Shown: piece after piece, positions 10,972-23,359 of the stretch
How positions within the stretch are numbered: position 1 is the stretch's first letter
How the letters are laid out: each line of letters starts with the position of its first letter
From: Zarea fungicola
Taxonomy: Eukaryota > Ascomycota > Sordariomycetes > Hypocreales > Cordycipitaceae
Length of the DNA stretch: 64,000 nt
Assembly: GCA_900169235.1 (NCBI GenBank)
Contig: FWCC01000185.1
Coordinates: 124,001 to 188,000 of the forward strand
Direction: 5' to 3'
Made by a program: the position numbers and the translations under genes
Notes under the pieces: generated by a model
The model's input: only the letters and a program-made list of their open reading frames with translations
Told to the model about the DNA's origin: nothing
Databases searched by the model: none

Positions 10972-13869
10972 GGCGTTTTTTCCGGGCAATAGTCAGGGTG
11001 AGTGACGGACGGTTTGCGCGCCCGGGACGGCGGCCGAGGCAGGATCGGGGGTCGCAAACAGAGATGGAGGCGACGAGGATGCGGATTGGAAGAGGACAGA
11101 GGCGAATGAGAGGCGGATCGAGGTCGGTGGCGAGCGACGGAAGCAAGGCGTTGAGAGGGAGAGAGGGCGAGATGAGCAGGAGGGTGAAACGGGGATATTT
11201 TGAGTGAGTGAAGATTCAAGAGCGAGATGAAATCCACATCTGGGAACGCGGGCGCAGAGCAGCAGCACCAATAAGGACTAGGCAAGGTAGGCAGTAGTTG
11301 GCACCAGGTTAAGTCTAGGTGAGTGCCTAGTATCAGTTGGCGGCTTCTAGTCGATGGGCACGCTAGCAACTAGCAGCATGGCAGACCAGTAACAGTAGCA
11401 ACAGCCACGGCAGTGGGTAAAGCGGCCCTTGTTTGCGTGGCGGAAGACGGACACTGTTTGAATTGTGACTGTTGACTACTAGGTAGGTATTGACTAGGTA
11501 TTGACTAGGTTTGGTTGGCAGGTGTGTGTTGGAAAAACGCGGCCAGTTTGGATGCCAAGGTAAAGACACAAAAAGGAAAATAGCCCTGGAAAACACGTTC
11601 CCGGGGGCATCCTGGGGCAAGGCAACCTCTCAACAACCAGACCTGGAGGATGGAGGGGATGGAGGGGATGGAGGGCTCAGCCGCCAACCGGAAGCCTGGA
11701 GAAGATCCCCAGCCAGCCCAACCCTCCCATGATCCAGTAATTTTTATTTATTAACCACCAGTGACTAACCACCAGCACCAACGTTGGTCTGCCCTGAAAG
11801 AAGCTTACAGGGGGTCCATGTCGGGGGACCCCCTTGGAAGCAACGCCCCGCTGAGGCGACAGGGCATTAGCCTCCCATGCCCGCCATGCCACATGCCTGC
11901 ACCTAATTTTTGGGGGGTTCACGCCTACGCCTAAAATTTTGATTTTCTCGAAATGCAAGGCCCCAGTGGAGATGTATATCTGTTTTATTTTGGCGCTAGT
12001 GGGAGAAAAAAAAAAGTATTGGTATTTTGAATTAAATCGACCTGTTTTGCCCAGATACGTCAGACCCTGGATTAAACACGAAACATGCCCCGTTTGCTCC
12101 AGCATTGTTTTATTTTATTTTGATTTTGATTTCATTTCAATTTCAAGGCCATCGGGACGACCGTTGAGCTTCATCCCTTCCGTCTCTCCGTCCGTCCGTC
12201 CGTCACCGACACATCCGTCCCCCATCAGATGGATGCCGCCCAGCCCATGCAACACCAGTGGCCCCAAACATGTATGCTATTTTCGGTATGCAGGTCATGA
12301 TCCGCCAGACACACAATGCAGCCTCGGCAGCCCAATGTGCATGCGGCACCTGGGGACTGCATGCTTGCTTTCCCAGTTTGTCTGCCGCCAGCATGCATGC
12401 AGGGCGTGGTGCGTCACCAAATAGGCCAGCCCCCAACGCTCTTTGGGCCTACTGGGTAATAAAAAAGTAATGAAGGATTCCAGCGCCAACCCATTCTCCC
12501 GATTGGCGTGCTCCGTACTCGGTACTGGTGCGATTTCCACCGTCCCCCTGCCAGTCGCCACCACACGCACCACCAGCCTTACCAGCATAGTACAGGGCAG
12601 TTGAGCATGACAAAATCGGGCAGTAAACCACGTTGTCAGTAACTATTGATACCGAGCAAATGTGTCTCTGTCTTGGTCTTTATTTCGCGTATCGTCTCAC
12701 CATCGCCCTCATCATAATCATCATCAGCATCATCATCATCGTCCTCCTCCAACTGCTGCACTTACGCAATCACCTTTTCCACAGTCAACCACCACACACA
12801 CCACGCGCATTAGCAAACTCTAAAATAATCGACCTTTTGTGTCTTCCCGGCTGTCTGGCTCTCTCACTTGCCTCGGTGCCAGGTGCCCACCCACCTGTCT
12901 GTCTTTGACAACCAAGACACCCCCTCCCTCTTCCATTTCGCCCAAGCCCCTAAAAGCGAACCAGTCGCGCCCCATCCATTCTTCATTGTGGTGGCAAATT
13001 TTATTGAGCATCTGAACCGAACCGAATCCGCTCTAGAACTGATCGTGGCACAAAGTTCCAGCTTCTCGTCGCCATGCCCGTGGTTCTGCTACCGAAACCT
13101 AATAGTCCTCTCAACTAGCTATAACTATTCTTGTCTGACCCTTCAGTTGACTTGGCTCAATATTGGAACCGGCTAGTCGCACGTCCTCAGCCCGTAGGAT
13201 AGGATACACATCTGAGACAGGCTGCGACTCGATCAACGGCGCCAATACCTGCGGCTTGTCCCGTTTAGAATTGCCACGTCTCCTCGCGTTGCACACACAC
13301 AAAACACGTCAAAGAGGGCATTTGACACTTGAATATAGAACTGCGGGGCTATATGCATATCTATAGATTCTCATCAAACAACCTCGTAGACGAACAGCAT
13401 CCTTCGAATCAGGAGTCGGCAACAAGGGAGTCCGCCCATAAGTACAGGTGTATATTTTTTGTTTCTTTCGCCGGTTAGTGAATTATCCAGTAGTAGTCTT
13501 TTTACTAATATTTTTTTAATTATTTTCTCTTCTTTTTCTTGCATGTTAAAGGCATCGCCCATCTCGGCTACATAAATGGAACTAGTTGACACCTAAGGCA
13601 GCAACCAAGTATGCACTACACCAGGGGCTTCCCAGTCAGGGTTAGCGCAGAAGCTCTCCCGAAAGCTCCAGCAAAGCCAAAAGACGACTCCATGAAGCCG
13701 TCCAACATCATTTTCGCCATTTACAACCATCTCCGTCGTCGCCATCCTCTCCACATTCGTCCAGCAGATGAAGCGGTAGCAGGTCAAATTTCCCGGCATC
13801 TCCATCCCCAAGCATCGGTCCTTTGATTCATCTGGAAAGAACAAGGACAACACCGACACAGCCGTCACC
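10972..13869. other. Intergenic, 2.9 kb divergent promoter region
   Basis: Separates the Sif2-like gene (-) from the TMEM115-like gene (+). It holds short tandem repeats (about 11479-11510 with TAGGTATTGAC units; 11649-11676 with GGAGGGGAT units) and CAT-type trinucleotide repeats near 12720. Open frames here are short and lack domains. Confidence 0.5.
11479..11510. repeat. Short tandem repeat, TAGGTATTGAC-type units
   Basis: About three imperfect copies of an 11-nt unit in an intergenic region. Its function is unknown. Confidence 0.6.
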
Positions 13870-15054
13870 ATGGCTCCGCGCATAAACATCCCTCCCGTCA
13901 CCCGCGTACTCCTCGTCAGCCTTGTCTTCCAGTCGCTCCTCAGCGCCGCCATTCGCTACCGACAATGGAGCGAGACGTCCGAAATTGTTCTTCCATATCT
14001 GACGCTGATCCCGGGACTGTCAGTCGTCTACCCATGGACCTTTATCACCAGCACCCTCGTCGAGGGCAACATCTTTACCCTTGCCATTGCCTTGATTACC
14101 CTCTACCAAGGAGGACGCTACCTTGAGCGCGCGTGGTCCTCGGCGGATCTGGCCAAGTTTCTCGTCATTGTGTCTCTAATCCCCAATATCCTAACCTTTG
14201 CGGTCATGTACTTGTTCTTCGCCCTGACGCGCAATCCTGCCTGGACGTATGTACCATCAACGAAAGAGTCCCCGTGTTTCTCTAGCTAACGCAAAGTCTT
14301 CCTCTGCAGTCTCAGCACCATTGCCGGCACGATCCCTGTGCAAATCGCCTTTCTTGTGGCCTTTAGCCAGCTCGTCCCCGCCCACACCGTTACCCTCTTC
14401 CGCGGCGTCATCTCTTTGCGCGTCATGCGCATCCCGATCCTGTACACGGGCGTCGTCGCCATCCTCGGCCTGACGCCCCTCCTCTCCCGCGCCGCCGTCT
14501 GGCAGGCCACGTTTGGCTTCCTCGCCAGCTGGACCTACCTGCGCTTCTACAAGACTGTCTTCCCGGACCTCGATGCCTCGCAGCCCACCTCGCTCCGCGG
14601 CGACGCCTCCGAGACGTTTGCCTTTGCCGAGTTCTTCCCCGCCCCGGCCAAGCCTGCCATCGCGGCCATTGCCAACCAAATCTTTGATGTCCTGGTCGCC
14701 GTCCGCCTCTGCACGCCGTTTTCGGCCGCGGACATGTCGGCTGCCCGCGGCGATCACATGCTGCACAGACGCGGTGGTGGTGCCGGGGGAGGAGCCGGGG
14801 GAGCGCCGGGCGGTGCACGTGCGGAGGCAGAGAGACGCCGAGCGATTGCCCTGCGCGCCTTGGATCAGCGCCTGAATGCCGCGACGAGCAATGCGGCGGC
14901 AAAGCAGCCACCGCCGCAGCCGGCGTCGCAAACGGCCGGACCCCCGGTGCAGACGCAGCCGCAGACGAGCACACAAACAGCCATGACGACACAGTCTGGT
15001 CCGATGCTTGGCGAGACGAACCTTGAGCCGGACAGCGACGGCAGCAAAAACTGA
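13870..15054 (+). CDS. TMEM115 / DUF1751 rhomboid-like membrane protein
   Basis: Two-exon gene, join(13870..14246, 14310..15054), 373 residues. The 63-nt intron (GTATGT donor, GCTAAC branch point, GCAG acceptor) joins NPAWT to LSTIAGTIPVQIAF in frame. The first 235 residues carry several hydrophobic segments, including VLLVSLVFQSLLSAAI, IFTLAIALITLYQGGRYLE and LVIVSLIPNILTFAVMYLFF. They match the TMEM115/DUF1751 family, rhomboid-related but without the Ser-His protease dyad. YOL107W is the yeast relative I would expect. The C-terminal tail is Gly/Ala/Pro/Gln-rich and probably cytosolic. Animal TMEM115 acts at the Golgi in retrograde transport; a Golgi role here is inference. Confidence 0.85.
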
Positions 15055-15459
15055 GGAAATTCGAAACAAGGAAAAAAGAAACTGGGAGATGAGGTACTAG
15101 GCGGCCGGGCGGGGCAGCCGATTATGAATGCATCAAAGCGATCAAAGTAATGAAGGGGGGACTGGGTTTGCTGTACATGTGCGTGACAAAGAGCATGAAA
15201 TGCAGCTTGTACTGTTTTTTTAATTGTGACGGATAGAGTGAGAGAGTTACTGCCAATGTCTTCTTTTTGGGGTCTTTCTTTTTTTCATCTATTTTACTGT
15301 AATACCTGCTTCTTAGCGAATATTTAAGCTTTTATGTAACCTTTTGAACTGGGAAGTGGATATTCAATGCAGCTGCATGCGTGGTGGCAAATTTTCATTT
15401 GGCTCGTCATGATTTGCCTTGATTGTGATTTATTTTGCTAGAGTAAGATTGGATGCTCT
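15055..15459. other. Intergenic, convergent 3' flanks
   Basis: Between the TMEM115-like gene (+) and the carbonic anhydrase gene (-), which converge. AT-rich, with no recognised element. Confidence 0.5.
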
Positions 15460-16261
15460 CTAGACCTTTTCAATCCTGCCCGTCTTGACGTCGTAAATGT
15501 ACCCAGTCACGGGCACATCCAGCACGAGACCCGACTTGTTGAGAAACTCGACGTCGTCCAGCACGCTCTGCTTCAGGTCGGGAAACGGGAGGAACGAGAG
15601 GTGGTCGGCGTTTTCCTTGAGGTCGGTCTTGATTTTCTGGCGAATCACGTCGTCGGTGAAGGTGAGCATGCCGCAGTCGGTCTGGGGATGATTAGTGTTG
15701 GTTTTCTACCACCAAAAATAAACAAAAAAAAACCCCCAAAAAAAATTCAACGACATGGAAATAAATGGCGGTACTTGCATGATGAACAACAACTACTTCA
15801 CGCGTCCCCAGCAGCTGCTGTGAAATGACAATGGAGCGCAGAGCCTCCGAGGCGCGTCCGCCGGCGTTGCGAATGACGTGCGCGTCGCCCTCGTTCAGGC
15901 CCAGCGCTTTGGCTGGGTCGATGCGAGCGTCCATGCAGACAACCACGGCGACTTTTCTATAAAAATTTGTGAGTTTTTATTTTTATTTTTTTGGGCCTCG
16001 CTTCGCTCGAGAGGTTGGGAATTAAATGATGTGAAAACCACACACATCTTCATCAGGGACAGCAAAATCACACCAACTCACGCCAATACAGTCACAAACT
16101 TCACACACCACCTCCGCCGCCGCGCTCATCCATGGTGTCAACCTCTCCTGTATGGGCAGGATTTATTCAACATACCGACCGGGAGGCAGTGGCAGGTCGC
16201 CCTTTGCAAATTGCGCAGCGTACTGCTGGTTCGCAGCTTCGAATTCGGCGGCGACGGACAT
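15460..16261 (-). CDS. Beta-class carbonic anhydrase (short form)
   Basis: Three exons, complement(join(15460..15681, 15779..15956, 16176..16261)), 161 residues. It catalyses CO2 hydration to bicarbonate. Zinc ligands fit Cys36 in the CMDAR motif (with the Asp38-Arg40 dyad), His88 and Cys91 in HHTDCGML. Other hallmarks are [20 protein letters not shown] and [13 protein letters not shown]. The length of about 160 residues matches the short class also seen in actinobacteria rather than the longer plant or yeast type. Intron 1 is GT-AG (GTATGT). Intron 2 starts with GCAAGT: the GC donor is needed to join HH to TDCGML, and the nearest GT, four bases downstream, would shift the frame. No targeting signal is seen, so it is probably cytosolic. 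Confidence 0.92.
15682..15778 (-). other. GC-AG intron of the carbonic anhydrase gene
   Basis: The exon ends CATCAT, followed by the donor GCAAGT and the acceptor CCCCAG. Phase 0. It reconstructs the conserved HHTDCGML zinc site. GC donors are a known minor class of U2 introns. Confidence 0.8.
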
Positions 16262-19200
16262 GGTGTAGAATGTATTGATTAGTGGGGGTTATATGTATGT
16301 ATAGCTAGCACGGAGTACCGAGGTTGGATATGCAACAATTCTACAACTTCACAGCATCATGATATCGCGCCGTATATATAGCAAAAAAATGTGACTGTGT
16401 TGATTTCCCCGCACCTTCACTCTAGCACCGGCAAAAAAGTCGTCATAACTCAATACCCTTTCGCCATATCACATTTCAACCAAGAGAAAGAGGTGGTGGT
16501 GATTCGGAAGAGCGCTCGGCCGCGATGATGCCATACCCAAAGTATCCAATGAGGTTGCGTCGGCACATCGCCTGCCGTCGAAAAGCCTACATTTTCATTG
16601 CCACACATGCACATGGTGCATTGACACACGCAGCTTAAACAATGCAACTTTATTAAATGGCCAAATTAATTTCCCACCCTGCATGAGATTTACCAAGCCT
16701 TTATACTTTTAATAACCGTTGTGCAGGGTAAGTGGAGGAGCAAGGAGTTAATCCCCAGGCTTCCCCAGTAACCAGCGGAATGGAACCGGGTCTGGTTCAC
16801 TGGGCAGGGCGGAATATATTCCCCCTAGTTTCTACTCTTGGCAAACGTCAATTTTTTGACGAGTTTTTGAAAATAAAAGCAAAAAAGTGTCTCAGAATAG
16901 GGTGATGTAGTGTCTTGGAATTATGGGGAGTTTGGTTTGCCACAAATTCTTTCCTTGTCTTTTTTTTTTTTTTTTTTCCCTTCCTCCTACTAACTTTTGA
17001 GGCGTGCGAGCGAGACATGGGGGCCAATCTCTCCACGGCAATGGTTGACTGGGCTGTTTCCCAAGGCTTGGTACGGAAAATAAATGGTCAAAGCTTTGAA
17101 ACACTTGTCAACTCTGCTATGAAATATTCAAAAATTTCGCCTACATGTCGAATATTGTAAAGAATCAAGTAGGCCAAGGGAAAATGAGACCAAGTGCCAG
17201 TGTCTGTAAAAACGAGCCACAACACAAAACTTGCTACGCGAGTTTGCTCTCGGTTTGATGAAGAACCAAATGGCTTTCTCTCTCACTTCTGACGAATTTG
17301 GCAACGTGCACCATGAAAAACACACAACTCATCTGTTTTACGTCACACACCCGATTTAATAAAAGGAAAGAAAAATCAAAGCACCATCTTGACACACCTG
17401 ATTATTCTTCCCTGCTGTGCAAGGACTGTTGTGTCGCCGTGCTGCCTCGTTGATCGCTCATGTTCTCCTGGTGGCCCCAAAGCGTGTCCCACAAGCGCCC
17501 ACATACCGCCATGAGACGAAAGAATCCAGGACAAAGTGTCAGGTATTAAGCCTCAATCAAACCACTCTTCTCATATTTTGCCAGCACATCTACAAGCCAA
17601 TTTTGTTTCTTCGTTTGCAGTCTTCCGTGGTCCTGTCTCAAAAGAAACATTTCCAGTGATTAGCGGCTGGTGTTCCTTCCATCTTGGTGGGGCAGCACTG
17701 CCAAAGAGCCAGCAAATCAATCCTAGTAAAAGTCTGCGGTCGGTATGGTCAATTAATCAACTCGCATTAATAATACATCATATATTTGCGCGATACAGAC
17801 AGAGAGGCATCGGTCAAGAGATACCGACCTGTCGTGGATCGTTGTTGAGATGAGATTGTAGATTTTGTGCATTCAAGCTGCGTGAGTTGCGAAAAGCCGA
17901 CAAATGCGGCACGCTCTGTGTACGTAGTATTATGACCAGAGCCGTACCCGTGCTTTCTTATTCTTGCCAAGCTTGGTTTCTGGTGCGTACCCATGTTGCC
18001 ATGTAGTGTCGTTGGTGAGCACACCAGTATCAAACAAGATAGTTCCTCTTGCCACAAAGAGCACGCCACACTTTGGCCGAGCTACTATAACCGTCCCGCA
18101 CCTAGCGTCGTCTGGAGTTGCGGAGTTTGTGTGTGTTTTGCCAACTAGTGCCTGCCCGCAGGCTGCAGGAAAAAGGGTTCTGCCGCCACCATTGAAACCA
18201 CTGGGGGCGGAATGTGAAACGAAACGAGGCGCTGGCCAATTTGGCTCGTCCATCTGTGCCATCAACTGCAAGTGCCTGTCCGGTAATACATTCGGCAGCT
18301 CAAGGCGGTTGAGCAGGGGGTTTGCCTGAAGCAGACAATGAGAGGGTCTGTGCTATTTATTCTGCCAGTCTGGCTCGCTGGATACGAGTGCTCCGTAGTT
18401 TCGTGAGAATCCTGGCTTTGGTTGTTGCTACTCCACTTCCCGACAGCAAAAGCAAGCTGGCCAAATAGATTGCACGACGATCATCTGAGCAAGGCCCTTG
18501 TCGGGCATTAGATGAGATGGCATATAATGGTACATGGCAGCCCAGTAGTTCCATGGCATCACATTGTAGTCCATGGTACCAGTAAGCTACCAGTATGGAA
18601 TAGGCAAGTTGGTTGGTCAATGTGCAAAGTACTCTGTGCATGGCTTTCGCGGAGCGCGCGCTGAGGAGCAAACAGTAATACTGGTAATGAGGCGCGATGC
18701 ACAGTCCTGGCAAAGAGCCGGGGTTCGTCCGCCTGACTAGCCAGCCTGCAGTGAGGCAAAACTCCAGGCTCCACAGACGGGCGGCTGAGGGCTACTGGGC
18801 AAGATCCAATCTGACCAAGCCAAACGGGACTGTCATGATTAATCTGAAAGAGCACAACGACGCGGACAAAGAAAGTAATGAACAAGGGCGATTGTCGAAA
18901 TGCGGGATATCAATAGTATATCCACATGTGTGTGCCTCCATCGTCAACATTATGGGCAAGTGGCTGTTCAGCGCGAATGCGGAAAGGGGGCGTAAGATGG
19001 GGTCGTTTGGATGCATGACATGCTGCTGCTGACGGCTGATGCTCCATTGTCTATTGTGCGGCTGCAGAGTATTATGAGTACGTAGTGTATGCGTGTGCAT
19101 TGTTGGTGTGCAACCGCTTTCGTGCCAATCAATGGTGGTGTGCTAAAAACTCAGAGGCTAGAGGCACTTGGGCGCCACGCAAGTTTTATGGAGAAGCTTT

Positions 19201-19843
19201 TTAATAAGACCATCATTATTGTATGCACCCCAGTCACCGAGGCTCGTGGCGAAAAGAGGCTGGCCATCTGTGCCCCTTCTTGACTGGTAGCTCCGTGGAT
19301 GATCAAGGGCCTTTTGAGAGCAGTTGTCGATGAAGAAGATGGCCAAGATTGTCAGTTTGATGATGTCGTACAGTCAAGACAAGACGGATTGGTCGGCTAG
19401 TTGCATTGGCAGCATGATCGAACAGGGGAGAGTTTTTACCCTTGTTTGGAAGCAGCTTCTTCACGTGTTTTTGGGTGAACTACCGACATATCCAGAGCTA
19501 ATGCCAAAGGAGGAGGCATTCCGACCAGAGAAGAGAGGGTGGACATGACAGCAAACGGATTATCGTTGTGGGCTCTTTCCTTTAATAAATTAGTATCAAG
19601 TACAATGTCGTCAGGCCCTGTCAGGATCGGCCCTTCAGCGAGCAAAAGGCACTGTGACGATGTGATATGGGCTGTTTTAGCAGCTAGGATGGCTGCACTG
19701 GCGGGTTTTAGGGTAGCCTTTCAACCTTTTTAGGTGCCGCCGCAAGAATAGGGGTGGTGGGGCCATCACTCGTGGATGGACCCACACAGCCTTGATGCCT
19801 TGCCAGCATCTTCTGCCTTATTTTGATAGCGCCAAGGAGAAAA

Positions 19844-20665
19844 GGTACGTACCTAGCGCACCGTCCGTCACTGGGCTGCCGGTCCGGGTACGAGGAGGCT
19901 GAAAAAAAAAAAAACAGCACAATCACGCCGTCTCTCCGAGCATAACTCAGTAGAGCCCCAAGGTACGTACCTACCCACTTGTACCCGATCGTCAGTCATC
20001 TTGGCCCGACAGTTTGACAAGACAACGACTGATCAGAAGGACGGCAAGACAGGTGGGAAAAAATAGGAGAGTTAAAAAGGAAACGAAAAAGGTTGGAATG
20101 TGATGGTTAAGCGCCGAACAGATGGACCTTTTTTTTTTTTTTTTTCCTTGGGTGTTTGTTCTGTAATCAGCTGGTTTCAGTTTCGCCAATTGGAGCCCCG
20201 GCCGTCCAATCGTCGGGTGCTCGTCCATTTGCGGGCGGGAATAGTGCTGTGCGAGATGAATGATGAGGGGGTTTGTGGTGGCTCTGGCGGCGGTGCCGCT
20301 GTGGCTAGCCTTGCTTAGTGGTAGCTAGGGGAGTCAGGCCGCTGGGGAATGCATTGTGTGCGTTGCATTGCTGTGCGTTTACAGGGGACGGACCCTGCGA
20401 TTTGAATGCCCGCAGCCCCGGGCTGGTACCCTTGTTACTTGTGGGCTAGGCGGGATTGGGCGCTCGTGGATGAAGGAAGATAAAAAGCCTTGGGTCTCCA
20501 CATGTAGAAAAGGGTGGCACGCCGGAAGCGATGTTCTCGAACCGAACAAGGGGAGCGGGTCCTCTTTTGGTTGCTCGCCGCCTAGGCCCGATGTGTGAGA
20601 GATGCAGGCACGCCAAAAACAGTTTGTGCCCTCTGCTATACATACTAATAAAACGGTACGTACCT
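19844..20665. repeat. Three dispersed GGTACGTACCT palindromes
   Basis: Copies at 19844-19854, 19962-19972 and 20655-20665. The 10-nt core GGTACGTACC is self-complementary. No transposase or long terminal repeat surrounds them. Confidence 0.6.
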
Positions 20666-21524
20666 CTCCACGGCTCGTTGACAACGCCGCCGCTACATGT
20701 CACGTGCGGTGGTGTTTGGTTGACGCGCACACTCTGACAGCAAGCAGCCACTCCTTGGTAGTGAATAAATAAAAAGTTTATTGTTGTCGCCAGGCCTAGC
20801 TCAACCCTCAGATCGAGACTTACAGACCATATTACGCTGTGTGGGTGTCCAGGCTGGACCAACGGGGTGAAGCTGTACAGTGTACATGTTTCTTCCGATA
20901 CTGTGTGCACTGTTATGATGGCTATGGATGTCAGATATGAATCAATTTGGAACTGAGACCCATCCAGTATCATGAGAATTAGTTGACAAAGTCTGCTGTT
21001 GAATATTGCCCTAGCCCTCTTGGCTGTTGCACACCGCTCGTCCTATTTTCCTCGACTGGAGCATACTGTGTGCCTTTTTGATGAATATATACCCCCATAT
21101 TTTTTTGGGGGCCATCGTGAAAGCTTGACAAGAACCAAAAGAGTTGAACCACCACTCTATTGAGCTTGGAAACGTTCATCTCAAAGGGAAAAAAAAGGGG
21201 AAAAATAGATTAAAATTGAATACCGGCATACAAAACTTAATTGCGTTCCTGACACTACCTGCTTAGCGCGCACTATTTTCTCTGGTGCGGCGTTGTACAG
21301 GACCGACGCGGCCTGGACATATCTACCTATTCTGCGGTATATCCGTTGCTGTAGCGTTAGACTTGGAGCAAACCTTGTCTCTGAGTCGCACAAGTGGTCG
21401 ATGGAAGAAGTCTGCAATGTCGTGCGAGACTATGAAAAGAGCACACAAGCAACGCCGCCTACCTGCGCGCTTGCTGTGTAGCCGTTGTGCGCCGGCTTAT
21501 TCTGTGCCATTACGCTCCGCGATA

Positions 21525-21560
21525 CGTTACACTGGCATTCGTGTATGCATTCGTGTAACG
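21525..21560. repeat. Small inverted repeat enclosing a direct repeat
   Basis: CGTTACAC at 21525-21532 is matched by GTGTAACG at 21553-21560. The loop contains GCATTCGTGTA, repeated into the second arm. Intergenic, function unknown. Confidence 0.45.
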
Positions 21561-23359
21561 GCTGGTTGGTGTGCCTGCCTGTGCTACTGAGGATGGCAAG
21601 GTTGTGCGACAGCCCTGGGATGGAGGGGCTTTGCTTTGTATAGTTGGCGGGGAAGGGATGCGATTTTTACATCGGCACGGCGATGGATGGACGAAAGCCT
21701 CAATGTACAACGTACGCTGTGGACTGACTGTATGGTGGTGATGGATAAATAGTGCCTGAGGAAGACGCTCTACATGTGCCAGGCAGAGAGCGTCAGACGG
21801 AGAGCAAGGATGATGACGTGGTGGAGTTTCCGGAATTCCTGCTCACTAAATGCGTACGGATACAGTTCCCTTGGCTACCAGTAATTTGCGTTTTGTTGGT
21901 TGTAAATTATATTGATTTAGTTTTAATTAGAAAATGTTGCTCCCGAGACTGAGGCGCTGGAACGGGGACAAACGACCAAGTGACTGGCTGGTGAGCCGTC
22001 CCATCATTGTGGTGGTGGGCGGGTCATGGAGGTTCTGCGGCTGGGAGAGACAAGACAAAGACACAGACAGTGTCTAGCAGTAGGCTTTGGCTGATTGATG
22101 GTGGTGATGCACTCCGTTAGGTCCGTACCTAGTACGCCGTACTCCGTACCTAGTGTGTACCTTATTCCAGGGTGGTCAGCCCGCTAGAATACTCCGTACT
22201 GGTAATCAAAGCGGCCAAGCATTTTATTAGCATCAAAAACAGGCGCTGGTTTGCTGCTGTAAACAGTGGGTTCGGGGCGCTGGGGATGTGTAGAATGGGG
22301 CCAAGCCCCCCCATGCCGCCGCACTTGCTTGTCTGCCAATCTGCTTGCCTCCGGGCTATTAACTTGGTGCTTGCCCTGTCTCTTTTGCCTGTCATGGACC
22401 TCATGGGGCCATGGCTGCCACCTGCTAACAACAAGCCACTGGGTGATGTGGATCCAGCCAGCCCCAGCCCCGGCCCACTCCGGCACACGCCCTCCACATC
22501 AAACCCATCAACAGGCCATCGCCGCACGCCCCTCCGGCGAGCCTGCACCCCCCAACTAGTACCGACTAGTAGCCCCAGTCAGGCTGCTGGCTCCCACACA
22601 ATCGCGGTACCGCAGGCCGCCGCCAATCACTCATACATCTGTCAGGTACCACACCCGGGGGGAGAAGGCCAACAGCCAGCACCTGCCAGCTGCTCTTTTG
22701 CTGCTTTCTGCTTGCTCTTCGCCCAAACGCCGGCCAGTGGCTTCCTGTGGAGCCGCTCCCCGCCTGCGTTGGTGGCGCTACACACCGCCGTGGGCGTAAC
22801 CTTGCCCGTTCCCTCCCATTCTCATGGGTAAGGGGAGTTTCGTCGGCCAGCGGTGCAGGTCCTTCCTCCACCAGACAGCCTCTCCCCAATGACCAGTTTT
22901 CTCTTCCTCCCCCCAATTCCATCAAAATCCTCACCTCACGGTTAGCAGGCCTTTGCGCTTCCCCATCCTGGCTTTTCTCGCGATACAGGCGTTTTGGTCG
23001 TCACATCGCCACCCCCGCCTCTCTGCCTCTGATACCACTTGCGATTTCCTCTCTTCTTGATACTGCTTCGTTTTTCACCCCCAACCCCGGCTGCCCCATC
23101 GCCATCCTGTAAGGCTTCCCGCCTCCTGCTGCTGGTACGCGCGTTACCTCCAACTCGACCTCGAGCTTTCGCCAGCCATCGGGCACAGCGGTTCCATCCT
23201 TCATATTATCCAAACTTGCAATTTATTCGTCGTTTGAGCAATTCAACCGACGCTCGCTCCACCCTTTTATTTTCGCCTCTTAGCTCGCTGCTCCTGTCGC
23301 AACAACCAAAACTTGGCACATAACCACGTGCGGCTCCCAGTCCGCTCCCCTCATCAGCA

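Larger units (their letters stand above)
16262..23359. other. Gene-free region, 7.1 kb
   Basis: No convincing coding region on either strand; the open frames are under 220 codons, lack domains and start with non-ATG codons or read through low-complexity sequence. It contains the divergent promoters of the carbonic anhydrase and ssn6 genes. From about 22,400 on it becomes C/T-rich and probably includes a long ssn6 leader. Three copies of GGTACGTACCT occur near 19,844, 19,962 and 20,655, with TACTCCGTACC-type repeats near 22,130-22,200. Confidence 0.6.

Noticed and set aside
10248..11369. 373-codon minus-strand frame over the Sif2-like 5' region
   Set aside because: Most of it is intron and upstream sequence; only its RETAAKFQKEW to EREQARKG part is exon.
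17930..18271. 113-codon minus-strand frame
   Set aside because: A similarly long frame lies on the other strand at the same place, neither has domains, and no splice context was found; probably chance.
22172..22831. 219-codon plus-strand frame in the gene-free region
   Set aside because: Starts with GTG, Pro/Ser/Ala low complexity, no domain, and lies in C/T-rich leader-like DNA.
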